This document shows positions 16,795 to 25,704 of a stretch of 64,000 nucleotides of DNA, piece by piece. The stretch's first letter is position 1. Each line of letters opens with the position of its first letter. The position numbers and the translations under genes are program-made. The DNA is taken from the NCBI GenBank assembly GCA_000482765.1, contig AXWR01000004.1, positions 80,792-144,791 of the forward strand, read 5' to 3'. This DNA is from Meiothermus taiwanensis DSM 14542. GTDB lineage: Bacteria > Deinococcota > Deinococci > Deinococcales > Thermaceae. The notes under the pieces are model-generated. The model saw only the letters and a program-made list of their open reading frames with translations. It did no database searches and was not told where the DNA came from.

Positions 16795-17245
16795 GGGCCG
16801 CCAGACTGGCGTAGACCACCTGCCAGCCCTGCTCGCCGAAGACCAGCTGGGCCTCGCCGCTGCGCCGCACCGGAGCGCCGTCCAGCACGGCCAGCAGGCG
16901 GAAGCGCAGGGTGGCCTGGTTGCCCGAGAGCTGGGTTTGCAGGTTCTCGAGGCTAAACCCATCCAGGCGAACCCCGCTCTGGCCAAACGCCGCCGAGGGA
17001 TTCAGGAGGAAGCGCTGGCTCCAGACCGGGTCGTTGCACCTCAGGCCCTCGAAGACCTGGCGCAGGGCGTTTTCGGCCAGCAGGGCCGAAGGCTGGGGGC
17101 GCAGGTTGGGGTCGGGGCGGGCGATGGCCTCGATGGCGGCCCGGGCCCAGTGGCAGGGCGGCACATCCACAAAGGGCGAGGTGCCCGCCTGGGCTTGAGC
17201 CAGCGAAAGGCCCCCCAACAGCCCCAGAAAAACAAGCTTTTTCAT
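16769..17245 (-). CDS. secreted protein with a partial SLH-like segment
   Basis: The 158-residue protein begins with a signal peptide (LVFLGLLGGLSLAQAQA), followed by SPFVDVPPCHWARAAIEAIA, which resembles the start of an S-layer homology repeat (FxDVPxxHWAxxAI). Only this one partial repeat is visible; the rest is an unassigned domain with a strand-rich C-terminal half. Two cysteines (in PPCHW and LRCND) could form a disulfide. It is convergent with trmFO, overlapping it by 26 bases. In this phylum SLH segments bind the pyruvylated cell wall, so an envelope role is plausible but not shown. Confidence 0.7.
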   Translation of the reverse strand: MKKLVFLGLLGGLSLAQAQAGTSPFVDVPPCHWARAAIEAIARPDPNLRPQPSALLAENALRQVFEGLRCNDPVWSQRFLLNPSAAFGQSGVRLDGFSLENLQTQLSGNQATLRFRLLAVLDGAPVRRSGEAQLVFGEQGWQVVYASLAALNLPVFPR

Positions 17246-17308
17246 GGCTCCACGCTGACAGATGGAGCGGCCTTCAACAAGGGAAGCGAATACCTTTCGG
17301 AGTAGGTA

Positions 17309-17314
17309 TAAACT
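17309..17314 (+). promoter_or_regulatory. -10 box of glmM
   Basis: TAAACT ends 7 bases before the ATG at 17322; TATAAA overlaps it. Confidence 0.5.
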
Positions 17315-17321
17315 GTGCAAG

Positions 17322-18632
17322 ATGGAGCGTAAGTATTTTGGAACCGACGGGGTGCGGGGCGTGGCTGGTGAGCCACCCCTGACGCCGCAATTCGTGCTCA
17401 AGCTGGGACAGGCGGCGGGGGCTTACTTCAAAAGCGCCCAAAAAAAGCCGGTGGTGTTGCTGGGCAAAGACACCCGGCAGTCCTGCGACATGCTCGAGGC
17501 CGCCCTGGCCGCGGGCCTGATGTCCCAGGGCGTGCGGGTCGAGCACCTGGGGGTGCTGCCCACCCCTGGGGTGGCCTACCTGACCAAGACCCTGGGGGCC
17601 ACCGCCGGGGTGATGATCTCGGCCAGCCACAACCCCTACCAGGACAACGGCATCAAGTTCTTCAGCGCCCATGGCGACAAGCTACCCGACGAGGTTGAAG
17701 CCGAGATTGAAAGCCTCCTCGAGCGCGAGTTCAAAACCGATGGCATCGGCACGGTTTCCGACTTCCGCGAGGCCGAGCGGATGTACCTGGACTTCCTTTC
17801 CTCCAAAGGCGGCAGCCTGGAAGGGCTCAAAGTGGTGCTCGACACCGCCAATGGAGCGACCTACCGCCTGGCCCCCCGGCTTTTTCAGCGGCTGGGGGCC
17901 GAAGTGTTTGTCATGTTCAACACCCCCGATGGACGCAACATCAACAAAGGGTGTGGTTCAACCCACCCCGAGTTTTTGCGCCAGCAGGTGGTGGAGATGG
18001 GCTTTGACCTGGGGGTGGCCTTTGATGGCGACGGCGACCGGGCCATCCTGGTAGACCGGCAGGGGCGTGAGTTCCACGGCGACTATGTGCTCTACCTGAA
18101 CGCCCTGGTACGGCGCGAGCCGGGGGTGGTGGGCACCCTGATGAGCAACATGGGCCTCGAGGTCAAGCTGCGCGAGGCCGGCATTAGCTTCTACCGCACC
18201 GCGGTGGGCGACCGCTACGTCTACGAGAAGCTCAAGGCCTCGGCCCTGACCCTGGGCGGCGAGCAGAGCGGCCACGTGCTCTTCCTCGACCACGCCCCCA
18301 CCGGCGACGGCATGCTTACGGCCATCCTGACTCTGAAGGCCATGCGCGAGTCCGGGCGCGACCTTTCCGAGTGGTACGAGGCTTTGCCCATGTACCCGCA
18401 GCTTCTAAAGAACGTGCGGGTCTCGGACAAGCAAAAGGTGATGCAGCAGCCGGAGCTGCACCAGGCCATCCAGGAGGCCGAACAAAAGCTCTCGGGCCAG
18501 GGGCGGGTCAACGTGCGTCCCTCCGGCACCGAGCCGCTGGTGCGGGTGATGGTGGAGGGCCCCGCCGAGCTGATTGAGCCGGTTTCTTCGGAACTGGTAG
18601 CACTGGTAGAGCGCCTGGGAAGCGCCAGCTAG
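17322..18632 (+). CDS. glmM: phosphoglucosamine mutase
   Basis: GlmM converts glucosamine-6-phosphate to glucosamine-1-phosphate, the step before UDP-GlcNAc, for cell wall synthesis. The 436-residue protein has FGTDGVRG at 6-13, the phosphoserine loop ISASHNP with S102, the metal loop FDGDGDR near 230, the sugar loop GGEQSGH near 315 and the phosphate loop RPSGTEP near 400. The ATG at 17322 follows TAAACT by 7 bases, so the open frame upstream is not used. A thioesterase gene follows after one base, so they form an operon. Confidence 0.95.
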   Translation: MERKYFGTDGVRGVAGEPPLTPQFVLKLGQAAGAYFKSAQKKPVVLLGKDTRQSCDMLEAALAAGLMSQGVRVEHLGVLPTPGVAYLTKTLGATAGVMISASHNPYQDNGIKFFSAHGDKLPDEVEAEIESLLEREFKTDGIGTVSDFREAERMYLDFLSSKGGSLEGLKVVLDTANGATYRLAPRLFQRLGAEVFVMFNTPDGRNINKGCGSTHPEFLRQQVVEMGFDLGVAFDGDGDRAILVDRQGREFHGDYVLYLNALVRREPGVVGTLMSNMGLEVKLREAGISFYRTAVGDRYVYEKLKASALTLGGEQSGHVLFLDHAPTGDGMLTAILTLKAMRESGRDLSEWYEALPMYPQLLKNVRVSDKQKVMQQPELHQAIQEAEQKLSGQGRVNVRPSGTEPLVRVMVEGPAELIEPVSSELVALVERLGSAS

Positions 18633-18633
18633 T

Positions 18634-19041
18634 ATGAAGGCACGCCTACCCCTTACCGTTCGCTACGCCGAGACCGACGCCATGGGCGTGGTGCACCACA
18701 GCAGCTACGTGGTCTGGCTCGAGGCCGCCCGGGTGGAGTGGCTCAACCAGATTGGGCTCCCCTACACCCAGATTGAAGCCCAGGGCCTGGCTTTTGCCGT
18801 GGTGGAAATTGGCCTGGTTTACCGAAGCCCGGCCCGGTTTGGCGATGTGGTCGAGGTCGAAACCTGGCTCAGCGAGGCCACCTCGCGCACGCTACAGTAC
18901 CGCTACCGGGTCTGGAAGGGTCAAACCCTGCTGGCCGAAGGCTTTACCCGCCACCTTTGCCAGGACGCCAGGGGCAAGGCAGTGCGGATTCCCCCTACGC
19001 TGGCAAAAACCCTGTTGACCCATGTCAATCCGCAAAGCTGA
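18634..19041 (+). CDS. acyl-CoA thioesterase, YbgC/FadM (hot-dog) family
   Basis: This 135-residue protein has the 4HBT hot-dog fold signature: VRYAETDAMGVVHHSSY with the catalytic aspartate D15, then ARVEWL. Such enzymes hydrolyse acyl-CoA thioesters in the cytoplasm and usually act as dimers or tetramers. The gene begins one base after the glmM stop, so it depends on glmM's transcription. No special link between glmM and thioester hydrolysis is known to me. The chain length preference cannot be read from sequence. Confidence 0.87.
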   Translation: MKARLPLTVRYAETDAMGVVHHSSYVVWLEAARVEWLNQIGLPYTQIEAQGLAFAVVEIGLVYRSPARFGDVVEVETWLSEATSRTLQYRYRVWKGQTLLAEGFTRHLCQDARGKAVRIPPTLAKTLLTHVNPQS

Positions 19042-19077
19042 GCCAGAAACCCCAACGTGCTAAACTTGAGCACGACC

Positions 19078-20313
19078 ATGACCCTTTTCGAACAGTTTGA
19101 GCGTCACATCAACCCCGGTCTGGCCGGGCTGCTGCGCTTTACCGGACTGGACAAGGTGGAGTCCCACGCCGAAGGGGTGTACGTCTGGGACACCGAAGGC
19201 AAGCGCTACCTGGACTTTTTGGGCCTGTATGGAACCCTATCCCTGGGCCACCGGCACCCCAGGGTGGTGGCGGCGGTCAAGGCCCAGCTCGACAAAATGC
19301 CCATGTCGGTGCGGGTGATGGTTTCCGAACCCACCACAAAGCTGGCCGCCCGCCTGGCCGAGATTACCCCCGGTGAGCTTTCGATGGTCTATTTTGGCAA
19401 CTCGGGCGCCGAAGGGGTGGAGGCAGCGCTCAAGTTTGCCCGCTTCTACACGGGCAAGCCCGGCTTTATCACCACCCAGGGGGGCTACCACGGCAAAACC
19501 CTGGGGGCCCTGTCGGTTACGCCGCGCGAGCACTACCAGCTTCCGGCCCGGCCCCTGGTGCCGGGCGTGACGGTGGTGCCCTATGGCGATGCCCAGGCCA
19601 TTGAGGCGGCCATAGGCCCCGAGACCGCCGCGGTGATCGTGGAGCCCATCCAGGGCGAGGGGGGCATCCGGGTACCGCCCGAGGGGTACCTGCGGGCGGT
19701 GCGGCGCATCACCCGCGAGAAGGGCGTGCTGATGATCGCCGACGAGGTGCAGACCGGCCTGGGCCGCACCGGCAGGCTCTGGGCGGTGGACTGGGAAGAG
19801 GTGGAGCCCGATATCCTGGTGAGCGCCAAGGCCCTGGGGGGTGGGGTGATGCCCATCTCGGCCACCATCTGCCGCCCGGAGATCCTGGGCATCTACAAAA
19901 CCGAGCCCCTGATTCACTCCACCACCTTTGGGGGCAATCCCCTGGCCGCCGCGGCGGCGCTGGCGGCCATCGAGGTCATCCTGGAGGAGGGCATACCGGC
20001 CCGGGCCCTGGAGATGGGCCAGTACCTGATGGGGCAGCTGGCCAGGCTGCAGCAGGCCTACCCCGAGTTCATCCAGGAGGTGCGGGGCCGGGGGCTGCTG
20101 GTAGGCCTCGAGTTCACCGACGCCGACATCGGGGCGGTGGTGGTGGCCGAGCTGGCGGCGCGGGGGGTGCTGACCGCCTTTGGCCTCAACAACCCCAAGG
20201 TGGTGCGCCTGGAGCCCCCCCTGATTGTGGAGAAGGCGCACATTGACGAGTGCCTCGAGGCCCTGGAGGGGGCTTTGCAGGCCACCCAGCTGGCCTTCGA
20301 GGGGGTGCTGTAG
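19078..20313 (+). CDS. class III PLP-dependent aminotransferase
   Basis: The 411-residue enzyme is a fold-type I class III aminotransferase. It shows the glycine-rich NSGAEGVEAALKFAR, the HGKTLGALS loop, DEVQTGLGRTG and the PLP lysine near K251 in SAKALGGG. Relatives act on ornithine, acetylornithine, putrescine or 4-aminobutyrate; the N-terminal layout (FERHINPGLAGLLRFTGLD) resembles the putrescine/diamine aminotransferase group, which would suit the polyamine genes 11 kb away, but this is weak. I choose the ATG at 19078; an in-frame ATG lies at 19057. Confidence 0.85.
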   Translation: MTLFEQFERHINPGLAGLLRFTGLDKVESHAEGVYVWDTEGKRYLDFLGLYGTLSLGHRHPRVVAAVKAQLDKMPMSVRVMVSEPTTKLAARLAEITPGELSMVYFGNSGAEGVEAALKFARFYTGKPGFITTQGGYHGKTLGALSVTPREHYQLPARPLVPGVTVVPYGDAQAIEAAIGPETAAVIVEPIQGEGGIRVPPEGYLRAVRRITREKGVLMIADEVQTGLGRTGRLWAVDWEEVEPDILVSAKALGGGVMPISATICRPEILGIYKTEPLIHSTTFGGNPLAAAAALAAIEVILEEGIPARALEMGQYLMGQLARLQQAYPEFIQEVRGRGLLVGLEFTDADIGAVVVAELAARGVLTAFGLNNPKVVRLEPPLIVEKAHIDECLEALEGALQATQLAFEGVL

Positions 20314-20379
20314 CCTGGGTGCGCTATTCGGCGCGGGTGCTCTATGATGGTGCGAGGAGCGCCTCGTCCTGAAAACATC

Positions 20380-22791
20380 ATGCTAGAGCAGCGAATCTAC
20401 GAGCACCTCAAAAAGCACCCCAAAAAGCGCTTTAGCCTGCGCGAGCTGGTGCGGAGCCTGCGGCTCGATAAAGACGAGGCCAAAGAGGCCCTGGATCTGC
20501 TGGTGGCCGAGGGGAAGGTGGTCGAACCTCGGCGCAAGCTTTACCAGCTCCCCGAGGGGCTGGGGAAAAAGGGCCTCGAGGGCCGCCTGCAAGCCCATGC
20601 GGCGGGTTTTGCTTTTGTGATTCCCAGCAACCCCGACCTGCCCGACCTCTACATTCCCAAGGGTTACCTGGGCGGGGCCTGGCACGGCGACCTGGTTCGG
20701 GCCGAGCCGCGCCCACCAGGGCGCGACGGCAAGCCCTGGGGCGTGGTGGTGGAGGTGCTCGAGCGGGCCCACCATCAGGTGGTGGGGCGGCTGTACTTCA
20801 AGCGAGGGTATGCCTGGCTCAAGCCCGACGACCCAAGGCTGCCCGCCCTCAAGCTCAAGCCGGAGGGCCTGGAAGGCCTGGAAAGCGGGGCCCGGCTGGT
20901 GGTGCGCATCACCTACCCCAGCGGGCGCAAGCCCCAGGAGCCCTATGGGGAGTTTGCGGGCTACTTAGGCCAGGGGGAAAGCCCCGAGGTCGAGACCGAG
21001 GCCATCATCGCCAAGTACGAGCTCCGCAGTGTTTTCCCGCCCGAAGCCCTGGCCGAAGCCGAGAAAGTAGCGCATCTGGACGCCAAAGAAATTGCCCGCC
21101 GCGAGGACTTCCGGGCCTTGCGGGTTTTTACCATCGACGGGGCCGACGCCAAGGACTTCGACGACGCCATCCACATAGAGCTGCTCCCCAACGGCAACTA
21201 CCGCGTGGGCATTCACATCGCCGACGTCTCGCACTACGTGCGGGAGTTCTCACCCCTCGACCAGGAAGCCTACGCCCGCGCCACCAGCGTCTACCTGCCA
21301 GGCCGGGTGCTGCCCATGCTGCCCGAGCAGCTTTCCAACGGCATCTGCTCGCTCAAGCCCCACGAGGATCGGCTGGTGCTCTCGGTTCTGGTGGAGCTGA
21401 CCCCCAAGGGCCGGGTCAAGCACTACCGCTTCGCCGAGGGGGTGATCCGCAGCGTGGCCCGGCTGACCTATACCGAGGTGGAGGCCTTTGCGGCCTCCGG
21501 AAAGGCCCCAACCCCCGACTGGAGCCCTGAGCTGCAAAACGACCTGAAACTGCTGCTTGAGCTTACCCGCACCCTCAAGGAGCGCCGGCTGGAACAGGGC
21601 GCGCTGGATTTCCGCTTCACCGAGGTCAAGGTGGAGGTAGACGAGGACGGCAACCTGCACCTGATCCCGCAAAAAGAGCCCAGGGCCCGCAGCCTGATCG
21701 AGGAGCTGATGCTGCTGGCCAACCGGGTGGTCGCCAAACACCTGGCCGAGCGACAGATCCCCACCCTCTTCCGCGTCCACGAAGACCCCAGCGAGGAGGC
21801 CTACAACAAGCTGGTGGCCGCGCTGGGCCGGCTGGGGTACAGCCTGCCCGGCGGCGAGCCGAGTCCCAAGGCCCTGCAAAGCATCCTGAAGCAGGCCGAA
21901 GGCCGCCCCGAAGAAGCGGTGGTCTCCACCCTGCTGCTGCGCTCCTTGCGCTTAGCCCGCTATGCCGCGGAAAACCTGGGCCACTTCGGCCTGGCCGCCG
22001 AGCACTACCTGCACTTTACCAGCCCCATCCGGCGCTACCCCGACCTGGTGGTGCACCGGGTGTTGCGCGCCCTTCTCAAGCGCCGGGTGACCCAGGCCCG
22101 CAAGGAGGAGTGGGCCCAGCGCTTCCCCAAGATTGCCGAGCACGCCTCGGAGCGGGAGCGGGCTGCCGAGAACGCCGAGCGCGAGTTGACCAAGTACTAC
22201 CAGTGCCTGTGGGCGCAGAAGCACCAGGGCGAGACCTTCCGGGGCACGGTCTCGGGCGTAACCGGGTTTGGGGTGTTTGTGAGCCTGGACAACGGGGTGG
22301 AGGGCATGATCCGGCTGGGGGCCCTCGAGGACGACCACTACCAGTACATCGAAGAACTGCTGGCCTTAGAAGGCTTGCGCACCAAGCGCCGCATTCGCAT
22401 AGGAGACGAGATGGAAGTAAAGATAGAAGGAGCCAACCCTTCGGCCCGGCAGATTGACCTGGTGCCGACGGAAAAGTTTTACCAGACAGAAACCCAACCC
22501 GAAGTCGAGCCGCAAAAGAGAAAAAAACGCCGCAGGGGCAAGCGTGGAAAAGCCGCCGCCCCCGCCCAACCGGCGCGCAAGGTGGTGGCCACCGAACCCA
22601 AAAGCCCGCCCCCGCACGCCCGGGCCCGCTCAAGGCGGGTGGTAGGCCCGCCCGAGGAGCGGCCCGGTTTCCAGAAACCGGTCAAGGTCAAGGCGCAGAA
22701 GATCTACTTTGGCTCTTGGGGCAGCGACCAGGAGCAGACCCCACCCGACAAAACGGAGAAGTCCGGTAAGAAAAAGCGCCGCCGTCGCTAA
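20380..22791 (+). CDS. rnr: ribonuclease R
   Basis: RNase R degrades structured RNA in the 3'-5' direction. The protein is about 803 residues. It has an N-terminal winged-helix-like region (1-60), cold-shock domains (about 65-210), the RNB catalytic domain with DGADAKDFDDAIHIE near 253-267, and an S1 domain near 610-690 (FRGTVSGVTGFGVFVSLDNG). The tail of about 100 residues is very rich in Lys, Arg and Pro, as in other RNase R proteins, and should bind RNA or ribosomes. A TATGAT -10-like box at 20343-20348 and GAGGAGC before the ATG favour the start at 20380 over the ATG at 20344 inside the box. Confidence 0.94.
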   Translation: MLEQRIYEHLKKHPKKRFSLRELVRSLRLDKDEAKEALDLLVAEGKVVEPRRKLYQLPEGLGKKGLEGRLQAHAAGFAFVIPSNPDLPDLYIPKGYLGGAWHGDLVRAEPRPPGRDGKPWGVVVEVLERAHHQVVGRLYFKRGYAWLKPDDPRLPALKLKPEGLEGLESGARLVVRITYPSGRKPQEPYGEFAGYLGQGESPEVETEAIIAKYELRSVFPPEALAEAEKVAHLDAKEIARREDFRALRVFTIDGADAKDFDDAIHIELLPNGNYRVGIHIADVSHYVREFSPLDQEAYARATSVYLPGRVLPMLPEQLSNGICSLKPHEDRLVLSVLVELTPKGRVKHYRFAEGVIRSVARLTYTEVEAFAASGKAPTPDWSPELQNDLKLLLELTRTLKERRLEQGALDFRFTEVKVEVDEDGNLHLIPQKEPRARSLIEELMLLANRVVAKHLAERQIPTLFRVHEDPSEEAYNKLVAALGRLGYSLPGGEPSPKALQSILKQAEGRPEEAVVSTLLLRSLRLARYAAENLGHFGLAAEHYLHFTSPIRRYPDLVVHRVLRALLKRRVTQARKEEWAQRFPKIAEHASERERAAENAERELTKYYQCLWAQKHQGETFRGTVSGVTGFGVFVSLDNGVEGMIRLGALEDDHYQYIEELLALEGLRTKRRIRIGDEMEVKIEGANPSARQIDLVPTEKFYQTETQPEVEPQKRKKRRRGKRGKAAAPAQPARKVVATEPKSPPPHARARSRRVVGPPEERPGFQKPVKVKAQKIYFGSWGSDQEQTPPDKTEKSGKKKRRRR

Positions 22792-22820
22792 ATACCTCAC
22801 CGGAAGCAGGGCCGGTTCAC

Positions 22821-23306
22821 CTAGCGGGGCTGGGCCACCACCAGCACCCAGTACGCCCCCCTCTTCACCATGCCCATCTCGCGCAGGTGGGGGGCCATTA
22901 GGGTCTGGCAGTGACTGGGGCTCCCGAGCCATTCCGTAACCGCTTCCGCTGCGGAGCCAGGACCCCGGTAGAGGTTCTCCCGGATCTCCCGGTACTCGTA
23001 GCCGTTGGCCCGGGCGCGCACCGCGGCGGCCATCTCCGTGCTTGAGCCTTCCTCGTGCCTAAAATCGTTGGTCTGCTGGATGTACTCGGCCCGCTGCCGG
23101 GCCACCTCCCCCAGCAGGCCGTTCCAGCGCAGGGCAGGGGCCGCCGGATAAGAACTGGAGCCGCAGGTCTGGGGCTGGCTGCGGGCCTGGTTGACAGCAT
23201 TCAGGGCCAGTTGATAATCGTCCGGGGTGTAGGAAACCCCCTGGCTACCGTTGCTAGTGCAAGCCGCTAAAAGAAGGCCAAGAGCAAGGCTCCAATGCAG
23301 ACGCAT
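22821..23306 (-). CDS. CAP/SCP-domain lipoprotein
   Basis: The 161-residue protein starts with a lipoprotein signal peptide whose lipobox is LLAAC (cysteine near 16), so it should be lipid-anchored outside the cytoplasm. A CAP (SCP/PR-1, YkwD-like) domain follows: ALNAVNQARSQPQTCG, WNGLLGEVARQRAEYI, and the C-terminal SPSHCQTLMAPHLREMGM. Histidine and glutamate residues (RHEEGS, IREN, SPSH) could form the family's metal site. A cysteine pair (PQTCG and SHCQ) may form a disulfide. Bacterial CAP proteins are little understood. The gene is convergent with rnr and divergent from coaE. Confidence 0.85.
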   Translation of the reverse strand: MRLHWSLALGLLLAACTSNGSQGVSYTPDDYQLALNAVNQARSQPQTCGSSSYPAAPALRWNGLLGEVARQRAEYIQQTNDFRHEEGSSTEMAAAVRARANGYEYREIRENLYRGPGSAAEAVTEWLGSPSHCQTLMAPHLREMGMVKRGAYWVLVVAQPR

Positions 23307-23372
23307 GGCTTTAGTCTGCCAGGGCTTTTGCTAAAGGCCGGTGAAGAAATCACAGTGGGGCGTTACAAACGG

Positions 23373-23378
23373 TATGCT
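23373..23378 (+). promoter_or_regulatory. -10 box of coaE
   Basis: TATGCT ends 8 bases before the coaE ATG at 23387. Confidence 0.45.
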
Positions 23379-23386
23379 ATGCCCTG

Positions 23387-23965
23387 ATGCGCCTGATCGG
23401 CCTTACCGGAAGCATAGGGAGCGGCAAGAGCACGGTGGCCCGGCGTTTGCGGGAGCTGGGGGTGCCGGTTTTGGACGCCGACGAGTACGCCCGCGAAGGG
23501 GCAGAGGTGCTCAGGCCGGAGATCTGCCGGGCCTTTCCCGAGGCCTGCGCGGGTGGAGAGGTCAACCGGGCCGTGCTGGGGCGGCTGGTGTTCAGTGACC
23601 CGGAGGCCCGCCGGCGGCTCGAGGCCATCCTGCATCCCTATGTGCGCCGGCGGATGCAGGAAGAAACCGAAAAGGCCCGGCAGGCTGGGCATCGCCTGGT
23701 GGTGCAGGATATCCCTTTGCTCTTCGAGGCGGGGCGCGAGCGCGATTTTGCCGGGGTGCTGGTGGTGGCCGCCCCCACCCATCTGCGCCAGGCCCGTGTG
23801 ATGACCCGCAGCGGCCTGAGCGAGGCCGAGTTCGCGGCCCGCGACAAAAGCCAGCTACCCCAGGAAGAAAAGGTGCGCCGGGCCACCTGGGTGATCTGGA
23901 ACGACGCCGACCTGGAGACCCTGTATAAGCGGGTGGAGGCCTGGTACCGGGAGGTGGCGGGGTGA
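23387..23965 (+). CDS. coaE: dephospho-CoA kinase
   Basis: CoaE phosphorylates the 3'-hydroxyl of dephospho-CoA in the last step of coenzyme A synthesis. The 192-residue protein has the P-loop GSIGSGKST (8-16), the DADEYAREG segment near 31-39 that binds dephospho-CoA, and the lid and VVQDIPLLFE strand near 105-114. Its length is typical. The following gene starts at a GTG overlapping the coaE TGA by four bases (GTGA), so translation of the two is coupled. Confidence 0.94.
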   Translation: MRLIGLTGSIGSGKSTVARRLRELGVPVLDADEYAREGAEVLRPEICRAFPEACAGGEVNRAVLGRLVFSDPEARRRLEAILHPYVRRRMQEETEKARQAGHRLVVQDIPLLFEAGRERDFAGVLVVAAPTHLRQARVMTRSGLSEAEFAARDKSQLPQEEKVRRATWVIWNDADLETLYKRVEAWYREVAG

Positions 23966-24750
23966 AGCTTACCCACGACTGGCTGGGGCCCCTCGAGCTG
24001 CCCGATGACCCCCGGCGCATCGTATCGCTGGCCCCCAACGTCACCGAGACCCTCTTCGCCCTGGGCCTGGGTGAGCGGGTGGTGGGGCGGAGCGCCTTCT
24101 GCTACCGGCCGGCGGCTGCGCTCGCTTTGCCGGTGGTCTCGAGCTACACCCGGGTGCGCTGGGAGCTACTGGAAAGCCTGCGGCCCGACCTGGTGCTCGT
24201 CAGCACCGGGGTGCAGCGGGAGCTGCTTTTTGAGCTGCACCGGCGGGGGCTCCCCGTCTTCCCCATCCCCCTGCCCCAGAGCCCGTATGGCATTCTGGAG
24301 AACATCGCGGTGCTGGGGGCTCTGTTGGGGGTAAGCGAGGCGGCCAGCAGGCTCTGTGCCCAGCTTGCCGAGCGCTACCAGGCCCTGCACAAGGCGCTGC
24401 CGCCGCGGCGGGTTTACCTCGAGTTCGACCTGGGCGGCCCCATCACGGTGGGCCGCGGCAGCTATGTGGACGAGGCGCTGCGGCACCTGGGGTTGCAGAA
24501 CATCTTCGCCGACCGGGCGCAGAGCTACTTCCCGCCCGACCTGGCCGAGGTGGTGCGCCGGGGGCCGGAGCTGGTCATCTACGAGCCCAAGCCGCACCGC
24601 TCGAGGCCCCTGGAAAAAGCCCAGCGCCTCCTGGCCGAGCGGGGCTGGGCCTATCCCCTGGTGGTGACGGGGGGCGATGAGCTGGCCCATTATGGCCCCT
24701 TATTTTTTGATTACCTGGAGGCCTTGGCCAAGCAGCTTCGCTCGCACTAA
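23962..24750 (+). CDS. BtuF-like periplasmic-binding-fold protein without signal peptide
   Basis: The 262-residue protein matches the cobalamin/iron-siderophore binding fold (BtuF, PF01497 type): RRIVSLAPNVTETLFALGLG near 19-38, VVGRSAFCYRP, ESLRPDLVLVS and a C-terminal DELAHYGPLFFDYLEAL. Unlike transport receptors, the N-terminus (MKLTHDWLGPLELPDD) has no signal peptide or lipobox, so it is expected to stay in the cytoplasm. It overlaps coaE by four bases and precedes an aldose epimerase; no ABC permease or ATPase is adjacent. The ligand is unknown; a cytoplasmic corrinoid- or metal-binding role is only a guess. Confidence 0.78.
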   Translation: MKLTHDWLGPLELPDDPRRIVSLAPNVTETLFALGLGERVVGRSAFCYRPAAALALPVVSSYTRVRWELLESLRPDLVLVSTGVQRELLFELHRRGLPVFPIPLPQSPYGILENIAVLGALLGVSEAASRLCAQLAERYQALHKALPPRRVYLEFDLGGPITVGRGSYVDEALRHLGLQNIFADRAQSYFPPDLAEVVRRGPELVIYEPKPHRSRPLEKAQRLLAERGWAYPLVVTGGDELAHYGPLFFDYLEALAKQLRSH

Positions 24751-24760
24751 TCTGGAAAAG

Positions 24761-25678
24761 ATGAACCTGCAGATACTGCAAAACGAGCTTCTACGCCTCA
24801 CCATCGCCCCTGAGCTGGGGGCCAGCGTGGTGGGCCTCGAGCTTTGCCAGGCGGGCTTCTGGCTGCCCATCCTGCGCCCCACCGCACCGGCCGCCCTGGC
24901 GCAGAGGCACTCCCCCGAGACCTCGAGCTACGTCCTGGCCCCCTACTCCAACCGCATCCGGGACGGGCGCTTTCGCTTTGGCGGGAAAACCTACCAGCTT
25001 CGGCCCAACTGGCCCGATGGACAGCAGACCATCCACGGCGAGGTACACGGGCGACCCTGGAGCGCACAGCGCCTCGACGGGCACACCCTGCACTGTGTTT
25101 TCGACGCTTCCGGCCTCCAGAACCTGAACTTCCCCTTCCCCTTCAGGGTGGAAGTGGCCTACCGGCTGCAGGGTGATGGAGTGGAAATCTCGACCACACT
25201 GGTGAACGTGGGAACCGAGCCCATGCCGGCGGGTTTCGGGCATCACCCCTACTTTATGCGCCATCTGGGCCTCTCGCAGGAAGCCCGGCTGTCCTTCGAG
25301 GCCCAGGGCGTCTACCTGACCGATGCGAGCTGCCTCCCCACCCGGCCCGCCCAGGCCATCCCGCCGGAGTTCGATTTCTCGCGTGCAAGGCCGCTGGGGG
25401 CTACCCGGCTAGACCATGTTTTTGCCGGCTGGAAAGGGCGGCTGCAAATGGACTGGCCGGGTTCGGGCTGGCAGATGACCCTCGAGGCCGACCCCATCTT
25501 CTCGCACCTGGTGGTCTTCACCGCGCCCGATGGCAGCGTGGCCCTGGAGCCCGTCACCCACGCCACCGATGGCTTCAACCTGCTGAGCCAGGGCTGGGAA
25601 GACACGGGGGTGCGGGTGCTGGAGCCGGGGGAACAGATTTCCGGCGGTCTGCGCCTGAGCTTGCGGCCCGGCGCGTAG
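24761..25678 (+). CDS. aldose 1-epimerase (GalM-like)
   Basis: The 305-residue protein has the galactose-mutarotase fold with NRIRDGRFRF near 64-73, the histidine of IHGEVHGRPW near 90, the catalytic histidine region GFGHHPYF near 160, and a glutamate in VALEPVTHATDGFN near 265 that fits the catalytic base. It interconverts alpha and beta forms of sugars; the exact sugar is not evident, and some relatives act on hexose-6-phosphates. I take the ATG at 24761 because the earlier open frame overlaps the previous gene. It lies 10 bases after the BtuF-like gene. Confidence 0.82.
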   Translation: MNLQILQNELLRLTIAPELGASVVGLELCQAGFWLPILRPTAPAALAQRHSPETSSYVLAPYSNRIRDGRFRFGGKTYQLRPNWPDGQQTIHGEVHGRPWSAQRLDGHTLHCVFDASGLQNLNFPFPFRVEVAYRLQGDGVEISTTLVNVGTEPMPAGFGHHPYFMRHLGLSQEARLSFEAQGVYLTDASCLPTRPAQAIPPEFDFSRARPLGATRLDHVFAGWKGRLQMDWPGSGWQMTLEADPIFSHLVVFTAPDGSVALEPVTHATDGFNLLSQGWEDTGVRVLEPGEQISGGLRLSLRPGA

Positions 25679-25692
25679 CCGGCAAAAAGCGA

Positions 25693-25698
25693 TAAACT
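25693..25698 (+). promoter_or_regulatory. -10 box of prmA
   Basis: TAAACT ends 6 bases before the prmA ATG at 25705. Confidence 0.5.
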
Positions 25699-25704
25699 AC
25701 GGCT

